Source of the DNA: Methylobacterium tardum | GTDB lineage: Bacteria > Pseudomonadota > Alphaproteobacteria > Rhizobiales > Beijerinckiaceae | DNA: 64,000 bases | Assembly (NCBI RefSeq): GCF_023546765.1 | Contig: NZ_CP097484.1 | Span: 2,698,001 to 2,762,000, forward strand | Direction of reading: 5' to 3' | Shown here: positions 1 through 8,225 of the stretch, piece after piece | Layout: each line of letters opens with the position of its first letter | How positions within the stretch are numbered: position 1 is the stretch's first letter | Translations under genes and position numbers: made by a program | The notes under the pieces: generated by a model | Database searches by the model: none | Told to the model about the DNA's origin: nothing | What the model saw: the letters and a program-made list of their open reading frames with translations, nothing else

Positions 1-1412
1 CTTGGTGTCGGAGGCCGCGAACTTGCAGCCGCGGGCGCCGGTGCAGGCCACGAGGCCGGAGCGGATGCCCGCCGCCTTCGTGGTCAGGCCGAGCGCGTCC
101 ACGCGGGCTTCGACCTCCGCAACCTTGGCGTCCGGCACGCCCGAGAAAATGAAGTTCTGCCAGACGGTGAGGCGGATCTGGCCGTCGCCGCACTCGGCCG
201 CGATCTTGGCGAGCGCCCGGACCTGATCGCTGGTCATCTTGCCGACCGGCAGGACCACGCCGATCCAGTTGAGGCCCGGCTGCTTCTGGGCGTGAACGCC
301 GACATGGGCGAAACGGTCGGTGGCCTTGCGCGGCGCGACGTGCTCCGGCGCGACCCGGTCGAGCTTGCGGCCGAGCTTGTCCTCGACGGCGGCGAGGTAC
401 TTGTCGAAGCCCCAGGCGTCGAGGACGTACTTCATCCGGCTCTTGTTGCGGTTGGTCCGGTCGCCGTTCTCGATGAACACCCGGATGATCGCGTCGGCCA
501 CAGCGTTGCACTGCTCGGGCTTCAGCACGATGCCGGTGTCGCGGGCGAGGTCGCGGTGGCCCGAAATGCCGCCGAGGACGAGGCGCATGTAGATGCCCGG
601 CGGCACGGATGCGCCGTCCAGCACCTCCACCGCCTGGAAGCCGATGTCGTTGGTTTCCTCGAGCGTCGGCATCACGCCGCTGCCGTCGAAGGCGACGTTG
701 AACTTCCGCGGCAGGCCGTAGAGCGAGCGGTCGTTCAGGATCCAGTTGTGCCAGGACTTGGCGAGCGGGCGCGTGTCCAGCAGTTCCTGCGCGTCGATGC
801 CGGCGGTGGACGAGCCGGTGACGTTGCGGATGTTGTCGGCCCCCGCGCCCTGGGCGGTCAGCCCGATATCGGTCAGCCCGTCGAGGAAGGGCTGGGCGTG
901 CTCGGGGCTGATCTCGCGCACCTGCAGGTTCGCCCGGGTCGTCACGTGGACATAGCCGCCGCCATGCTGGTCGGCGAGGTCGGCGACGCCCGCGAACTGC
1001 CAATGGTGCAGGATCCCGTTCGGGATCCGCATCCGGCACATGTACGAGACTTGGTTCGGTGCGACCCAGAACATCCCGTGGTAGCGCCAGCGGAAATTGT
1101 CCTCCGGCTTCGGCTGCTTGCCGGCGGCGGCCTCCTGGATCAGGCGGTTGTGGCCGTCGAACGGGTTCTCGGCGCGCTTCCACTTCTCCTGCTCGCAGAG
1201 CTTGCCGCCGTCCTTGACGGTCCGGTCCTGCGCCTTGATGTGGATCGCGTCCGGGCCGGTGGGCTCGGCAGGCGGCGCGGCCGCCCCCGCCCCGCCCGCG
1301 GCGAGGCCGCCGGTCAGCCGGACGGCGGCGATGCCGGAGGCGAAGCCTTCGAGGTAGCGCTTCTGCTCGGCCTCGAATGCGCCCGCGGCGCTCTGGGTGG
1401 TGGTCTCGGACA
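1..1412 (-). CDS. nirA: NirA-type siroheme nitrite reductase (C-terminal part missing, cut by left edge)
   Basis: The frame starts at an ATG 12 bp after the stop of the upstream FAD gene and reads off the left end, so about 470 residues are visible. Blocks typical of the nitrite/sulfite reductase family are present: an RWHG-like ferredoxin-side segment (FRWRYHGMFW), a HGGGYVHVTTRANLQVRE block, and near the edge ACTGARGCKFAAS, which carries the first two cysteines of the C-x5-C part of the [4Fe-4S]/siroheme site. The second cysteine pair lies outside the window. Enzymes of this family reduce nitrite to ammonium with six electrons in the cytoplasm. Synteny with nasT, nasS and a NirB-like reductase favours nitrite over sulfite as substrate. 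The electron donor is not evident, and the neighbouring FAD protein is a candidate. Confidence 0.87.
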
Positions 1413-1423
1413 TCCGCGCCTCC

Positions 1424-2692
1424 TCAAGCAGCCAGCGGCTCGGGCGCCGCGCGCCCGAACATCAAGTCGTCCACGCTCTCGATCGGATCGCCGGAGCGGA
1501 TCAGCCCCTTGCAGGCGCCCTGCTCGGCGATGTCGCCGACGAACACCGCGCCGATCAGCCGGCCCTCGCGCACCAGCAGCTTGCGGTAGAGTCCGGCACC
1601 GGGATCGGAGAGCACGATCGCCTCGGCATCGTCGGGCGTATCCACGATCCCGGCCGAGAAGACCGGCAGGCCCGACACCTTCAGGCTCGTGGACAGAGCC
1701 GTTCCCCGGTACTCGGCCGGATGACCGGCGAGATGACGGGCCAGCGTCTCGGCGTGCTCGTAGGCGGGCTCGACCAGGCCGTAGATCTGGCCGCGGTGCT
1801 CGGCACACTCGCCCAGCGCGAAGATGCGCGGATCCGAGGTCGTCATCCGGTCGTCGACCGTGATGCCGCGGCCGATCGTCAGCCCGGCCGCCTGCGCCAG
1901 CGCCACCGAGGGCCGCACGCCCACCGACATCACCACCAGATCGGCCGGGAGAACGGTACCGTCGGCCAGGACGAGGCGCTCGACGCGGCCGTCCCCCTCG
2001 ATCCGGTCGGTGTCGGCATTGAGCATGACCCGCACGCCGCGCGCCTCCATGGCGCGCTTCACCAGCCCGGCGGCGTGGTGATCGAGCTGGCGCTCCATCA
2101 GCCGGTCCATGACGTGGAGCAGGGTCGTGTCGACCCCGAGGCGCGCGAGCCCGACCGCGGCCTCAAGACCCAGCAAGCCGCCGCCGATGACGATGGCGCG
2201 GGCGTGCTGGACGGCGGCCTTCCGGATCGCCGCGACGTCGGCGAGGTCGCGGAAGGTGATGACGCCGGGAAGGTCCATGCCGGGCTTCGGCAGGCGGATG
2301 GGAAGGGATCCGACCGCGAGCACCAGCTTGTCGAACGGGAGGACGTGGGTCTCGCCCACGATCACCAGCCCGCTCTCCCGGTCGACCTGCGTCACCGGTG
2401 CGCCGGTGATCAGGCGAATGCCGTGAGCTGCGTACCAGTCGAGGTTGCGGAACGCGCAGGCCGCCTCGTCGACCTCGCCACCGAGCAGCGAGGAGAGCAG
2501 GACCCGGTTGTAGGCGGCAGTCGGCTCTGCGCCGATGCAGGTCACGTCGTAGCGACCGGGGGAGCCCTCGGTTAGGCGCTCCAGAAAGCGCAAGGATGCC
2601 ATGCCGTTTCCGACCACGACGAGCTTCTCGCGCGGTGGACCGGTCTCGGCGCCCGTCTCATGGACGCGGGTGTGCGTAGGAGATATCGCCAT
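1424..2692 (-). CDS. NirB-like FAD/NAD(P)-dependent nitrite reductase subunit (stand-alone reductase domain)
   Basis: A 422-aa flavoprotein of the pyridine nucleotide-disulfide oxidoreductase fold. It has an N-terminal FAD dinucleotide motif (VVVGNGMASLRFLE), a central NAD(P) motif (IVIGGGLLGLEAAVGLARLG) and a C-terminal FAD segment (IFALGECAEHRGQIYGLVEP). The YNRVLLSSLL and GECAEHRG blocks are characteristic of the N-terminal half of NirB. The siroheme/[Fe-S] half of NirB is absent and is supplied by the separate NirA-type protein 12 bp downstream. The likely role is passing NAD(P)H electrons to that nitrite reductase. The gene follows a long leader with a terminator and ANTAR-type hairpins, so NasT-controlled antitermination is likely. 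The ATG start has only a weak GAGCG upstream, so the exact start is moderately certain. Confidence 0.85.
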   Translation of the reverse strand: MAISPTHTRVHETGAETGPPREKLVVVGNGMASLRFLERLTEGSPGRYDVTCIGAEPTAAYNRVLLSSLLGGEVDEAACAFRNLDWYAAHGIRLITGAPVTQVDRESGLVIVGETHVLPFDKLVLAVGSLPIRLPKPGMDLPGVITFRDLADVAAIRKAAVQHARAIVIGGGLLGLEAAVGLARLGVDTTLLHVMDRLMERQLDHHAAGLVKRAMEARGVRVMLNADTDRIEGDGRVERLVLADGTVLPADLVVMSVGVRPSVALAQAAGLTIGRGITVDDRMTTSDPRIFALGECAEHRGQIYGLVEPAYEHAETLARHLAGHPAEYRGTALSTSLKVSGLPVFSAGIVDTPDDAEAIVLSDPGAGLYRKLLVREGRLIGAVFVGDIAEQGACKGLIRSGDPIESVDDLMFGRAAPEPLAA

Positions 2693-2745
2693 CGCTCGAT
2701 CGCGTGTTGGAACCTCGGATGCAGGATCGTTGGCGGACCGCCACG

Positions 2746-2806
2746 AAAAAGCCGCTGCCGGTCGTCTCTCGGCAGGGGGCTGCCTCAGGAGAACCGGATC
2801 AGCGGC
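2746..2806 (-). terminator. Rho-independent attenuator in the nitrite-reductase leader
   Basis: On the minus strand GCCGCTG-AT-CCGG pairs with CCGG-CAGCGGC and is followed directly by TTTTT. The intervening loop can itself pair (GGCAG with CTGCC). The U-tract ends about 54 nt before the start codon of the FAD reductase. No stop codon of an upstream gene is near, so this is a leader attenuator rather than an end-of-gene terminator. Its 5' arm is shared with the preceding small hairpin, so the two folds exclude each other. Confidence 0.75.
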
Positions 2807-2814
2807 CTCGCTGA
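2799..2814 (-). promoter_or_regulatory. Second leader hairpin overlapping the terminator arm (candidate ANTAR P2 / antiterminator)
   Basis: The minus strand reads TCAGCG-AGGC-CGCTGA, a perfect 6-bp stem, or a 5-bp stem with the hexaloop GAGGCC. Its 3' arm (2799-2804) lies within the 5' arm of the terminator stem. That is the architecture expected when protein binding to the P1-P2 pair prevents termination. The loop has G at position 4 but not the usual A at position 1, so assignment as P2 is tentative. Confidence 0.5.
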
Positions 2815-2820
2815 CGGCGC

Positions 2821-2842
2821 TGTCCGTCGCCGTTGACGGACA
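2821..2842 (-). promoter_or_regulatory. ANTAR-type RNA hairpin (P1) with A1/G4 hexaloop
   Basis: The minus strand reads TGTCCGTC-AACGGC-GACGGACA: a perfect 8-bp stem closed by a six-base loop with A at position 1 and G at position 4. That is the loop signature known for RNAs bound by ANTAR-domain antiterminators. An ANTAR protein (NasT) is encoded 1.6 kb upstream on the same strand. The hairpin starts at the predicted transcription start and precedes the overlapping hairpin and terminator. Confidence 0.65.
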
Positions 2843-2852
2843 TCAGGAAGGA

Positions 2853-2868
2853 AGCAGGCTTCGTGCCA
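2853..2868 (-). promoter_or_regulatory. Sigma-54 (RpoN) type -24/-12 promoter for the nitrite reductase operon
   Basis: The minus strand reads TGGCACG-AAGC-CTGCT. The invariant GG and GC dinucleotides are separated by 10 nt, close to the consensus TGGCACG-N4-TTGCW. A start about 12 nt downstream would fall at the base of the ANTAR-type hairpin, so the mRNA would begin with it. Nitrogen-assimilation operons are commonly RpoN/NtrC dependent. An upstream TGCA-N8-TGCA element (2949-2964) could be an activator site, but this is weak. Confidence 0.6.
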
Positions 2869-3100
2869 AGCAGGATTGGCTCCGCCAAACCCCTCAGGGT
2901 ACGGAGAAAAGTTCGATCACTGATGCGGATGGACGGTGCGCGGCTCTGCACGATGCGCTGCACAAAAAACAGGCGCGCGGCGGCTCAATCGGCAGGCGAC
3001 GAGCGTGTGATGCGGTTTGGGATGCGCATCGCGGCCCGGCCTTCGCCGTGGCTCGGGCGCCTTCACGCGCGTTGCCAGTACAGGCCTGGGCGGCTTAACG

Positions 3101-3123
3101 GCGGCCCGGACGATACGGGCCGC
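3101..3123. repeat. Strong 8-bp-arm hairpin in the nasS-nirB gap
   Basis: GCGGCCCG and CGGGCCGC flank a 7-nt loop. There is no T-tract on either strand. It may terminate transcription coming from nasTS or from the small gene just upstream on the minus strand. The rest of 2870-3176 shows no convincing gene. Confidence 0.4.
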
Positions 3124-3176
3124 ATCCCGCATCACCCGCTACTGAGGTGAGGGATCGCCCAGCTGGTCAGGCGGCT

Positions 3177-3338
3177 TCAGATCATCGAGGACAGCATCGC
3201 CAGCAGACCCAGCGTCGGCATCACGCCGGCTGCCAGAACCCAGTACCACGCGTGGCCGATACCGGGACGGCGGTTGTCGTTGCACGCTCGGGGCGGCTTG
3301 GCGCCCCGGCAGACGTAGCGTCGAAGCTCGACCCGCAT
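3177..3338 (-). CDS. Small hypothetical protein with one membrane segment
   Basis: A 53-aa frame between nasS and the nitrite reductase leader. The middle carries ACNDNRRPG, a phrase I associate with many very short hypothetical proteins of Methylobacterium and relatives. It is followed by a hydrophobic C-terminus (WYWVLAAGVMPTLGLLAML) that would span a membrane once. A longer start 17 codons upstream (MPGCRKLD) is possible. No function is assigned. Because it is so short, spurious coding cannot be excluded. Confidence 0.4.
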   Translation of the reverse strand: MRVELRRYVCRGAKPPRACNDNRRPGIGHAWYWVLAAGVMPTLGLLAMLSSMI

Positions 3339-3483
3339 TTGCGGATGCGACGACGACGATCCAGTATCGAGTTTGCGGCATCCGGGCATGGCGGAGACAC
3401 AACGGGCAACTCCACCCGACGTTCCAGCATTTGCGGGCCCGCCGTCGCACGAAAATGACGAACCTGTTCGTCTGTCTCCGGCC

Positions 3484-4479
3484 TCAAAGATCCGCCGCCG
3501 CGGCTCGGTAGAGGTCGGGCCTGTAAACCGTCGCGGCGGACCCTTCGAGGGCGCCCGATCTGACCTGCTGCGCGGCGCGCATCTGCGCCACCAGCCACTC
3601 GGCGTCTTCCAGGCGCGGCTCCTCGACGGAGGCACCGAAGCGCAGGAACAGGCCGGGCTCCGATCGCGCGTTGGGATCGCCCGCGAAAGCCCGTCCCACC
3701 AGAGCCGCGTCGAGGTCGAGATAGCCGCGGCGGGCGAGGCGGTGGATCAGCTCGGCGCGGTTCTCCGGATCGGCGCACCAGCGGCCGGCGCGCGCCACCG
3801 CCCGCACCAGCGGCAGGATCGCACCGTCGAGCCGCTCCGACACGGCCAGGACCTTCTCGGGGGCGTCGGGCGCGAGCGCGCCGCCTTGCACGGCGATGCG
3901 CCCGTGCCCGGCCGCGACCGCCACGTCGTTCCACGGAGCACCGGCGCAGAACCCGTCGGCGAGGCCGCGCGCCAGGGTTTCGACGCTGTATTGGGGCGGT
4001 ACGACCACGGTGCGGAATGTTGCCGGGTCGAGCCCGCCGGCCTCGGCGAACAGCCGCAGCTGGTAGCTGTGGCACGAGAACGGATGGACGGTACCCAGCG
4101 TGAGCCGGCCGGCTCGGGCCCGCTCCTCCGCGGCCCGCGCGAAGGCGCGGGCGACGTCCGTCGGGTCCTCGCTCGCCGGATCCATCGCCGCCCAGAGGCC
4201 GCGCGACAGAGTGATGGCGTTGCCGTTGACGCTGAGCTGCAGCGGCACGATCAGGTCGGAGGGCGGCCCCGACAGGGCGAGCCGGCTGGCGAGCGCCAGC
4301 GGCGCCAGCATGTGGGCGCCGTCGAGGTGCCCCAGCGCCAGCCGGTCGCGCAGGGTCGCCCAGGACGGCTCGGCCGTGAGGTCGAGGTCGAGCCCCTCGG
4401 CCCGGGCAAAGCCGAGCTCGTGCGCGGCGATGAGGGGTGCGGCGTCGCAGAGCGGGACGTAGCCGAGCTGGAGCCTCAT
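3484..4479 (-). CDS. nasS: NasS, nitrate/nitrite sensor of the CmpA/NrtA family
   Basis: A 331-aa protein resembling ABC-type nitrate-binding proteins (family starts like LQLGYVPLCDAAPLIAAHELGFARAEGL). It has no signal peptide, which separates cytoplasmic NasS sensors from exported NrtA/NasF. The conserved HPFSCHSYQLR and FCAGAPWNDVA segments contribute to the ligand pocket in the family. NasS holds NasT inactive until nitrate or nitrite binds. The start codon overlaps the nasT stop (ATGA), which implies translational coupling of the two partners. No nitrate transporter genes lie beside it in this window. Confidence 0.88.
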   Translation of the reverse strand: MRLQLGYVPLCDAAPLIAAHELGFARAEGLDLDLTAEPSWATLRDRLALGHLDGAHMLAPLALASRLALSGPPSDLIVPLQLSVNGNAITLSRGLWAAMDPASEDPTDVARAFARAAEERARAGRLTLGTVHPFSCHSYQLRLFAEAGGLDPATFRTVVVPPQYSVETLARGLADGFCAGAPWNDVAVAAGHGRIAVQGGALAPDAPEKVLAVSERLDGAILPLVRAVARAGRWCADPENRAELIHRLARRGYLDLDAALVGRAFAGDPNARSEPGLFLRFGASVEEPRLEDAEWLVAQMRAAQQVRSGALEGSAATVYRPDLYRAAAADL

Positions 4480-5063
4480 CCGAGCAGGTCCGCCGTGGTG
4501 ACGATCGCCCGAGCGATGTCGGCGATCTTGCGCTTCTCGTTCATGGCCTTGCGGCGCAGCTGCTTGTACGCCTCCTCCTCGCTGAGACCTTTCAGGTTCA
4601 TCAGGATGCCCTTGGCCCGCTCGATCAGCTTGCGATCGGCGAGTTCGCCCCGCGCCTCCGAGAGTTCGCGCTGGAGCCGCGCGAAGGCGTTGAAGCGCAG
4701 GATCGCGATGTCGAGGATCGATTTGATCCGTTCGGCCCGCAGCCCGTCCACCACGTAGGCCGAGATCCCCGCATCCACGGCGGCCTGCATCATGGTTGTG
4801 TCCGAGCGGTCGACGAACATCGCCACCGGCCGCTCGACTTGCCGCGAGACCCCCGACATCTGCTCCAGGATGTCCCGGCTCGGGCTCTCCAGATGGATCA
4901 CCACCACGTCGGGCTTCAGCGCGGTGACGCGCTCCAGCAACTCCGCGGTGTCGGGGATGATAACGACGCGACCGACGCCGGCCGCGCGCAATCCTTCCTC
5001 CAGGATCGCCGCGCGGGCGCGGCTCGGGTCGATCACGGCGACGGTGAGGTTGGTTTCGGTCAT
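4476..5063 (-). CDS. nasT: NasT, ANTAR-domain transcription antiterminator
   Basis: A 195-aa response-regulator-like protein. Residues ~5-120 form a receiver-like domain (VAVIDPSRARAAILEEGL) whose phosphoacceptor region is degenerate (PDVVVIHLESPS). Residues ~125-190 form an ANTAR domain (KLIERAKGILMNLKGLSEEEAYKQLRRKAM). NasT binds paired hairpins in nas leader RNA and prevents termination. NasS inhibits it. The leader preceding the FAD reductase gene is the obvious target. The ATG start gives the receiver its normal N-terminus. Longer upstream frames run into an intergenic repeat. Confidence 0.9.
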   Translation of the reverse strand: MTETNLTVAVIDPSRARAAILEEGLRAAGVGRVVIIPDTAELLERVTALKPDVVVIHLESPSRDILEQMSGVSRQVERPVAMFVDRSDTTMMQAAVDAGISAYVVDGLRAERIKSILDIAILRFNAFARLQRELSEARGELADRKLIERAKGILMNLKGLSEEEAYKQLRRKAMNEKRKIADIARAIVTTADLLG

Positions 5064-5096
5064 CGGAGCCCGGTTCGGGGCGGGTCGTCTGGGCGG

Positions 5097-5117
5097 GGCA
5101 GCCCTGTCCGGGCTGCC
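5097..5117. repeat. Hairpin upstream of nasT
   Basis: GGCAGCCC and GGGCTGCC flank a 5-nt loop, about 35 bp before the nasT start. It could lie in the nasT leader RNA. No T-tract follows on the minus strand. Function is unknown. The rest of 5118-5219 shows nothing recognisable. Confidence 0.35.
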
Positions 5118-5219
5118 TGAGCTAAGCAAGCTCTGTGCCCTCCGGATGCGGTGGCGGAAAGCCCCGTGCAGACGCATCCCGTCCTGAATCGGAGAGCTGG
5201 TTGAGGCGATATCAGCTCT

Positions 5220-5327
5220 GTCATCCTGGAGTTGCGCAGCGGAGCGCCGGATCCAGACACGCCGAGGCGCCACGCCTCTGCACCACCTCGGTTCTGGATT
5301 GCCCGGCTCCGGGCTCGTCTGCGGCGT
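5220..5327. repeat. Intergenic palindromic repeat, family A (diverged copy 1)
   Basis: It begins GTCATCCTGGAGTTGCGCAG and continues with GGATCCAGA, a variable centre, TTCTGGATTGCCCGG and CTCCGGGCTCG. This matches the layout of the better preserved copies at 13.4, 39.5 and 59.7 kb, in which outer GTCATTCCGG/CCGGGATGAC arms and inner ATCCAGA/TCTGGAT arms are inverted. The right outer arm is degraded here. Confidence 0.6.
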
Positions 5328-5477
5328 TCGAAAACGACGGCGCGAGTCGTCGGCCCTGGGGAAGCCCTGCCGCGCCGCAACGGTCTGCAATCGTCGCGAA
5401 AAGAAATGGTCCAGCTTCCGCCGCAATGCTGGCCGCTGTTGGAATTCGTGAAGCGGTCATGGAGATCGGTGATTCGG

Positions 5478-6114
5478 ATGCGCAGGCCAGATCAGCCCGC
5501 CCTGACGGAAACCGGCACCGGCCGTGTCTCGATGCCGTTCCTGCCGACGCTGGCCGTCGTGGCCGTTCTGGGCGTGGCCTCGCTCTATTGCCCCTCGTCC
5601 GAATCCGGCTCCGCCCGTCTCTCAGGCGGTGTTGTCGGAACTCGATCCCCTCACGACCGAGTCGATTGCCGCCCCCGCCGGGGCGGCTCCCTCTCCGACG
5701 GATTTCGCGCGGACGGCCGCACTCGTCCCGGTGCCCGGTCGTCTGCCGGCCTCGATGGCCTTCGCGGAAGCTTACCCGCTCGACGGTTCGGCCGTGAAGG
5801 CCGCAGCGGTTCATGGGGGAACGCCGGCGCGGCTGTCGCCGCGTCTCGCCGCGAACCGCCGCTCCTGCCCGGGCCGCCGCTGCCCGGAGGTTCCGCAACG
5901 GTCCGTCGACCCGTTCGCCGCCGCTCACGCGGAGGCTGCGGAGCCGGGCGGGGAGGGTTCGGTCCCGGAGCCGGCCCTGCCGTTCGTCGCGACGGTGGCC
6001 GAGTCCCTGGCGCCCGCCGCGCGGGTCGTCGGTGATGCCGCGGATCTCGTGCGCAGCGGTGCTGCCGCGGTGAAAGGGTCCGTCTCCCTGGCGGTGGCCG
6101 ACTGCCTCCGCTGA
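5478..6114 (+). pseudogene. Hypothetical membrane-anchored protein, probably frameshifted
   Basis: The N-terminus reads convincingly in one frame (MRRPDQPALT, then the hydrophobic stretch PFLPTLAVVAVLGVASLY). The remainder reads convincingly in the next frame (APRPNPAPPVSQAVLSEL to VSLAVADCLR, ending at 6114). The switch falls near 5590-5595. Removing one T from CTCTATTGCCCC would restore a continuous LYAPRPNPAP. The tail has several Ala/Val-rich helices and no domain I recognise. Either the gene is broken or there is a single-base sequence error. A one-frame version with a GTG start at 5524 is also possible but would have an implausible N-terminus. Confidence 0.45.
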
Positions 6115-6335
6115 GCGCCGGACGGCTTCCGCGGATCGGTCGAAGCGAGCCACGGTTGCGGACGGCCCTCCCTCTCATCGCGACATGCCTTCAGCAGGTC
6201 CGGGACCGAGCTGGGCCCCCCGTCCCGATGTAGCGCCCGGCCGTTCACGGCTCCCCTGGACCTCTCGATCCGCCGTCCTAGGTGCGTTGCAGCGGACGGT
6301 CCGGGCAGACGTCCGCGGACCGGAGCCAGGGCCGG

Positions 6336-8225
6336 ATGGCTGCACGCATCGAAGATTACGCGCTGATCGGCGATTGCCGCAGCGCCGCGCTGGTCAGTCG
6401 GCAGGGCAGCATCGACTGGCTGTGCTGGCCGCGCTTCGACGCGGCGGCCCTGTTCACCAGCCTGCTCGGGACCGAGGCGCACGGCTTCTGGAAGATCTTC
6501 CCCGAGGCCGAGCAGGTCGAGACCCGGTGGGCCTATCGCCCGGGGAGCCTCGTGCTGGAGACGCGGCACGTCACCCGCCAGGGAGAGGTACTGGTCACCG
6601 ACTTCATGCCGATCGGCGACGGATCGCACCTCGTCCGACTCGTCGAGGGCGTGCACGGGCGCGTCGCCATGCGGATGGAGATGGCGGTCCGCTTCGATTA
6701 CGGCTCGGCGGTGCCCTGGGTGTCCCGCTCGGAACTCGGGGACCTGCGGGCCGTCTCGGGACCCCACAAGGTCGTGCTGCGCACCGACGTCCATCTGAAA
6801 GGCTCGGCGGCGCAGACCACGGTCGCCGAGTTTACCGTCCATGCCGGCGAGAAGCACCGGTTCGTCCTCAGCTACGGCCCGTCCCACGAGGACGACCCGG
6901 TGGCAATCGAGCCGCGCCGGGCTCTCGACGCGACGGATCAGCACTGGCGGTCGTGGTCGAGCCGCTGCGCCGGGGGGACGGCCTGGGACCGGATGCTGCA
7001 GCGCTCCCTGCTGACGCTGAAGGCCCTGATCTACGAGCCCACCGGCGGCATCGTGGCGGCGCCGACCGCCTCCCTGCCCGAGGGCCTCGGCGGCGAGCGC
7101 AACTGGGATTACCGGTTCTGCTGGCTGCGCGACTCGACGCTGACGCTGATCGCCCTGATGGACGGCGGCTACATCGACGAGGCCCGCAACTGGCTGGACT
7201 GGCTGCAGCGGGCGGTGGCCGGAAACCCCGAGCAGGCGCACATCCTGTACGGCATCGGCGGCGAGCGGCTGCTACCCGAGATCGAGCTCGACTGGCTGCC
7301 CGGCTACGAGAACTCGAAGCCCGTGCGGATCGGCAACGCGGCCGCCAGCCAGTTCCAGCTCGACGTCTACGGCGAGCTGTTCGACGCGCTTTATCAGGCC
7401 CATGCCCGCGGTCTGCCGGTCAGCAAGGACGGTCTGCGGGTCGGTCTGGCGATCCTGGGCCATCTCGAGAAGGCCTGGCGCCGGCCCGACGAGGGGATCT
7501 GGGAGGTGCGCGGCGGCCCGCGCCATTTCACCCACTCGAAGGTGATGGCCTGGGTGGCCTTCGATCGGGCCCTGCGCATGCACGAGATGCACGAATCCGG
7601 CGCCACCGAGGAACATGCCCAGCGTTGGCGCGCTGTCCGTGACGAGATCCATGCCGAAGTCTGCGAGAAGGGCTTCGATCCCGAACTCAACAGTTTCGTC
7701 CAGTCCTACGGATCAAAGGCGCTCGACGCGAGCCTGCTGCTGATCGCCCATACCGGGTTCCTGCCGCAGCACGATCCGCGGGTGATCGGCACCGTGGAGG
7801 CGATCGGCCGGGGCTTGATGCGGGACGGCTTCATCCTCCGCTACGAAACCGAGGGGCAGACCACCGACGGCCTGTCGGGCAACGAGGGTGCGTTCCTGCC
7901 CTGCACCTTCTGGTACGCCGACAACCTGATCGGCCTCGGCCGGCGGGACGAGGCGCGGGCCATCATCGAGCGCCTGATCGGGATCTGCAACGAACTGGGT
8001 CTCGTCAGCGAGGAATATGACGTGCAAGCCAAACGCCTTGTGGGTAATTACCCTCAGGCATTCACCCACGTCGCGCTCGTCAACACGCTCCTCAGCTATA
8101 CGCGCGGCGAAGGGCCGGCGGATCGGCAGGGTGGTAAGGCCAACGGAGCTCCTCCCGCCGTCCTGCGGCAGCGCGAAGCCGCGAAGCGGAATGCGCGAGG
8201 CGAACTGGAAGACGCAAAATCATGA
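6336..8225 (+). CDS. Glycoside hydrolase family 15 protein (glucoamylase/trehalase-like)
   Basis: A 629-aa GH15 protein. It begins with the usual IEDYALIGDCRSAALVSRQGSIDWLCWPRFD segment of the N-terminal beta-sandwich. The (alpha/alpha)6 catalytic domain has ERNWDYRFCWLRDSTLTLIAL around residue 260 and a late catalytic region near EGAFLPCTFWYADNLIGLGR. Such bacterial cytosolic GH15 enzymes act on alpha-glucans or trehalose, and the substrate cannot be told from sequence alone. The ATG was chosen because MAARIEDYALIGD is the family N-terminus. The stop overlaps the transketolase start (ATGA), which ties it to the pentose-phosphate operon. There is no signal peptide. Confidence 0.86.
   Translation: MAARIEDYALIGDCRSAALVSRQGSIDWLCWPRFDAAALFTSLLGTEAHGFWKIFPEAEQVETRWAYRPGSLVLETRHVTRQGEVLVTDFMPIGDGSHLVRLVEGVHGRVAMRMEMAVRFDYGSAVPWVSRSELGDLRAVSGPHKVVLRTDVHLKGSAAQTTVAEFTVHAGEKHRFVLSYGPSHEDDPVAIEPRRALDATDQHWRSWSSRCAGGTAWDRMLQRSLLTLKALIYEPTGGIVAAPTASLPEGLGGERNWDYRFCWLRDSTLTLIALMDGGYIDEARNWLDWLQRAVAGNPEQAHILYGIGGERLLPEIELDWLPGYENSKPVRIGNAAASQFQLDVYGELFDALYQAHARGLPVSKDGLRVGLAILGHLEKAWRRPDEGIWEVRGGPRHFTHSKVMAWVAFDRALRMHEMHESGATEEHAQRWRAVRDEIHAEVCEKGFDPELNSFVQSYGSKALDASLLLIAHTGFLPQHDPRVIGTVEAIGRGLMRDGFILRYETEGQTTDGLSGNEGAFLPCTFWYADNLIGLGRRDEARAIIERLIGICNELGLVSEEYDVQAKRLVGNYPQAFTHVALVNTLLSYTRGEGPADRQGGKANGAPPAVLRQREAAKRNARGELEDAKS

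Noticed and set aside
292..1863. Plus-strand frame over the nirA/FAD region
   Set aside because: It runs through two clear minus-strand genes and has no family features.
2865..2880. Hairpin GCCAA-TCCTGC-TTGGC as the ANTAR P1 element
   Set aside because: Its hexaloop lacks the A1/G4 bases and it overlaps the sigma-54-like -24 box, so it would lie upstream of the predicted transcript.
2601..3150. Plus-strand frames over the nitrite-reductase leader
   Set aside because: They lack start signals and family similarity, and overlap the ordered leader elements on the other strand.
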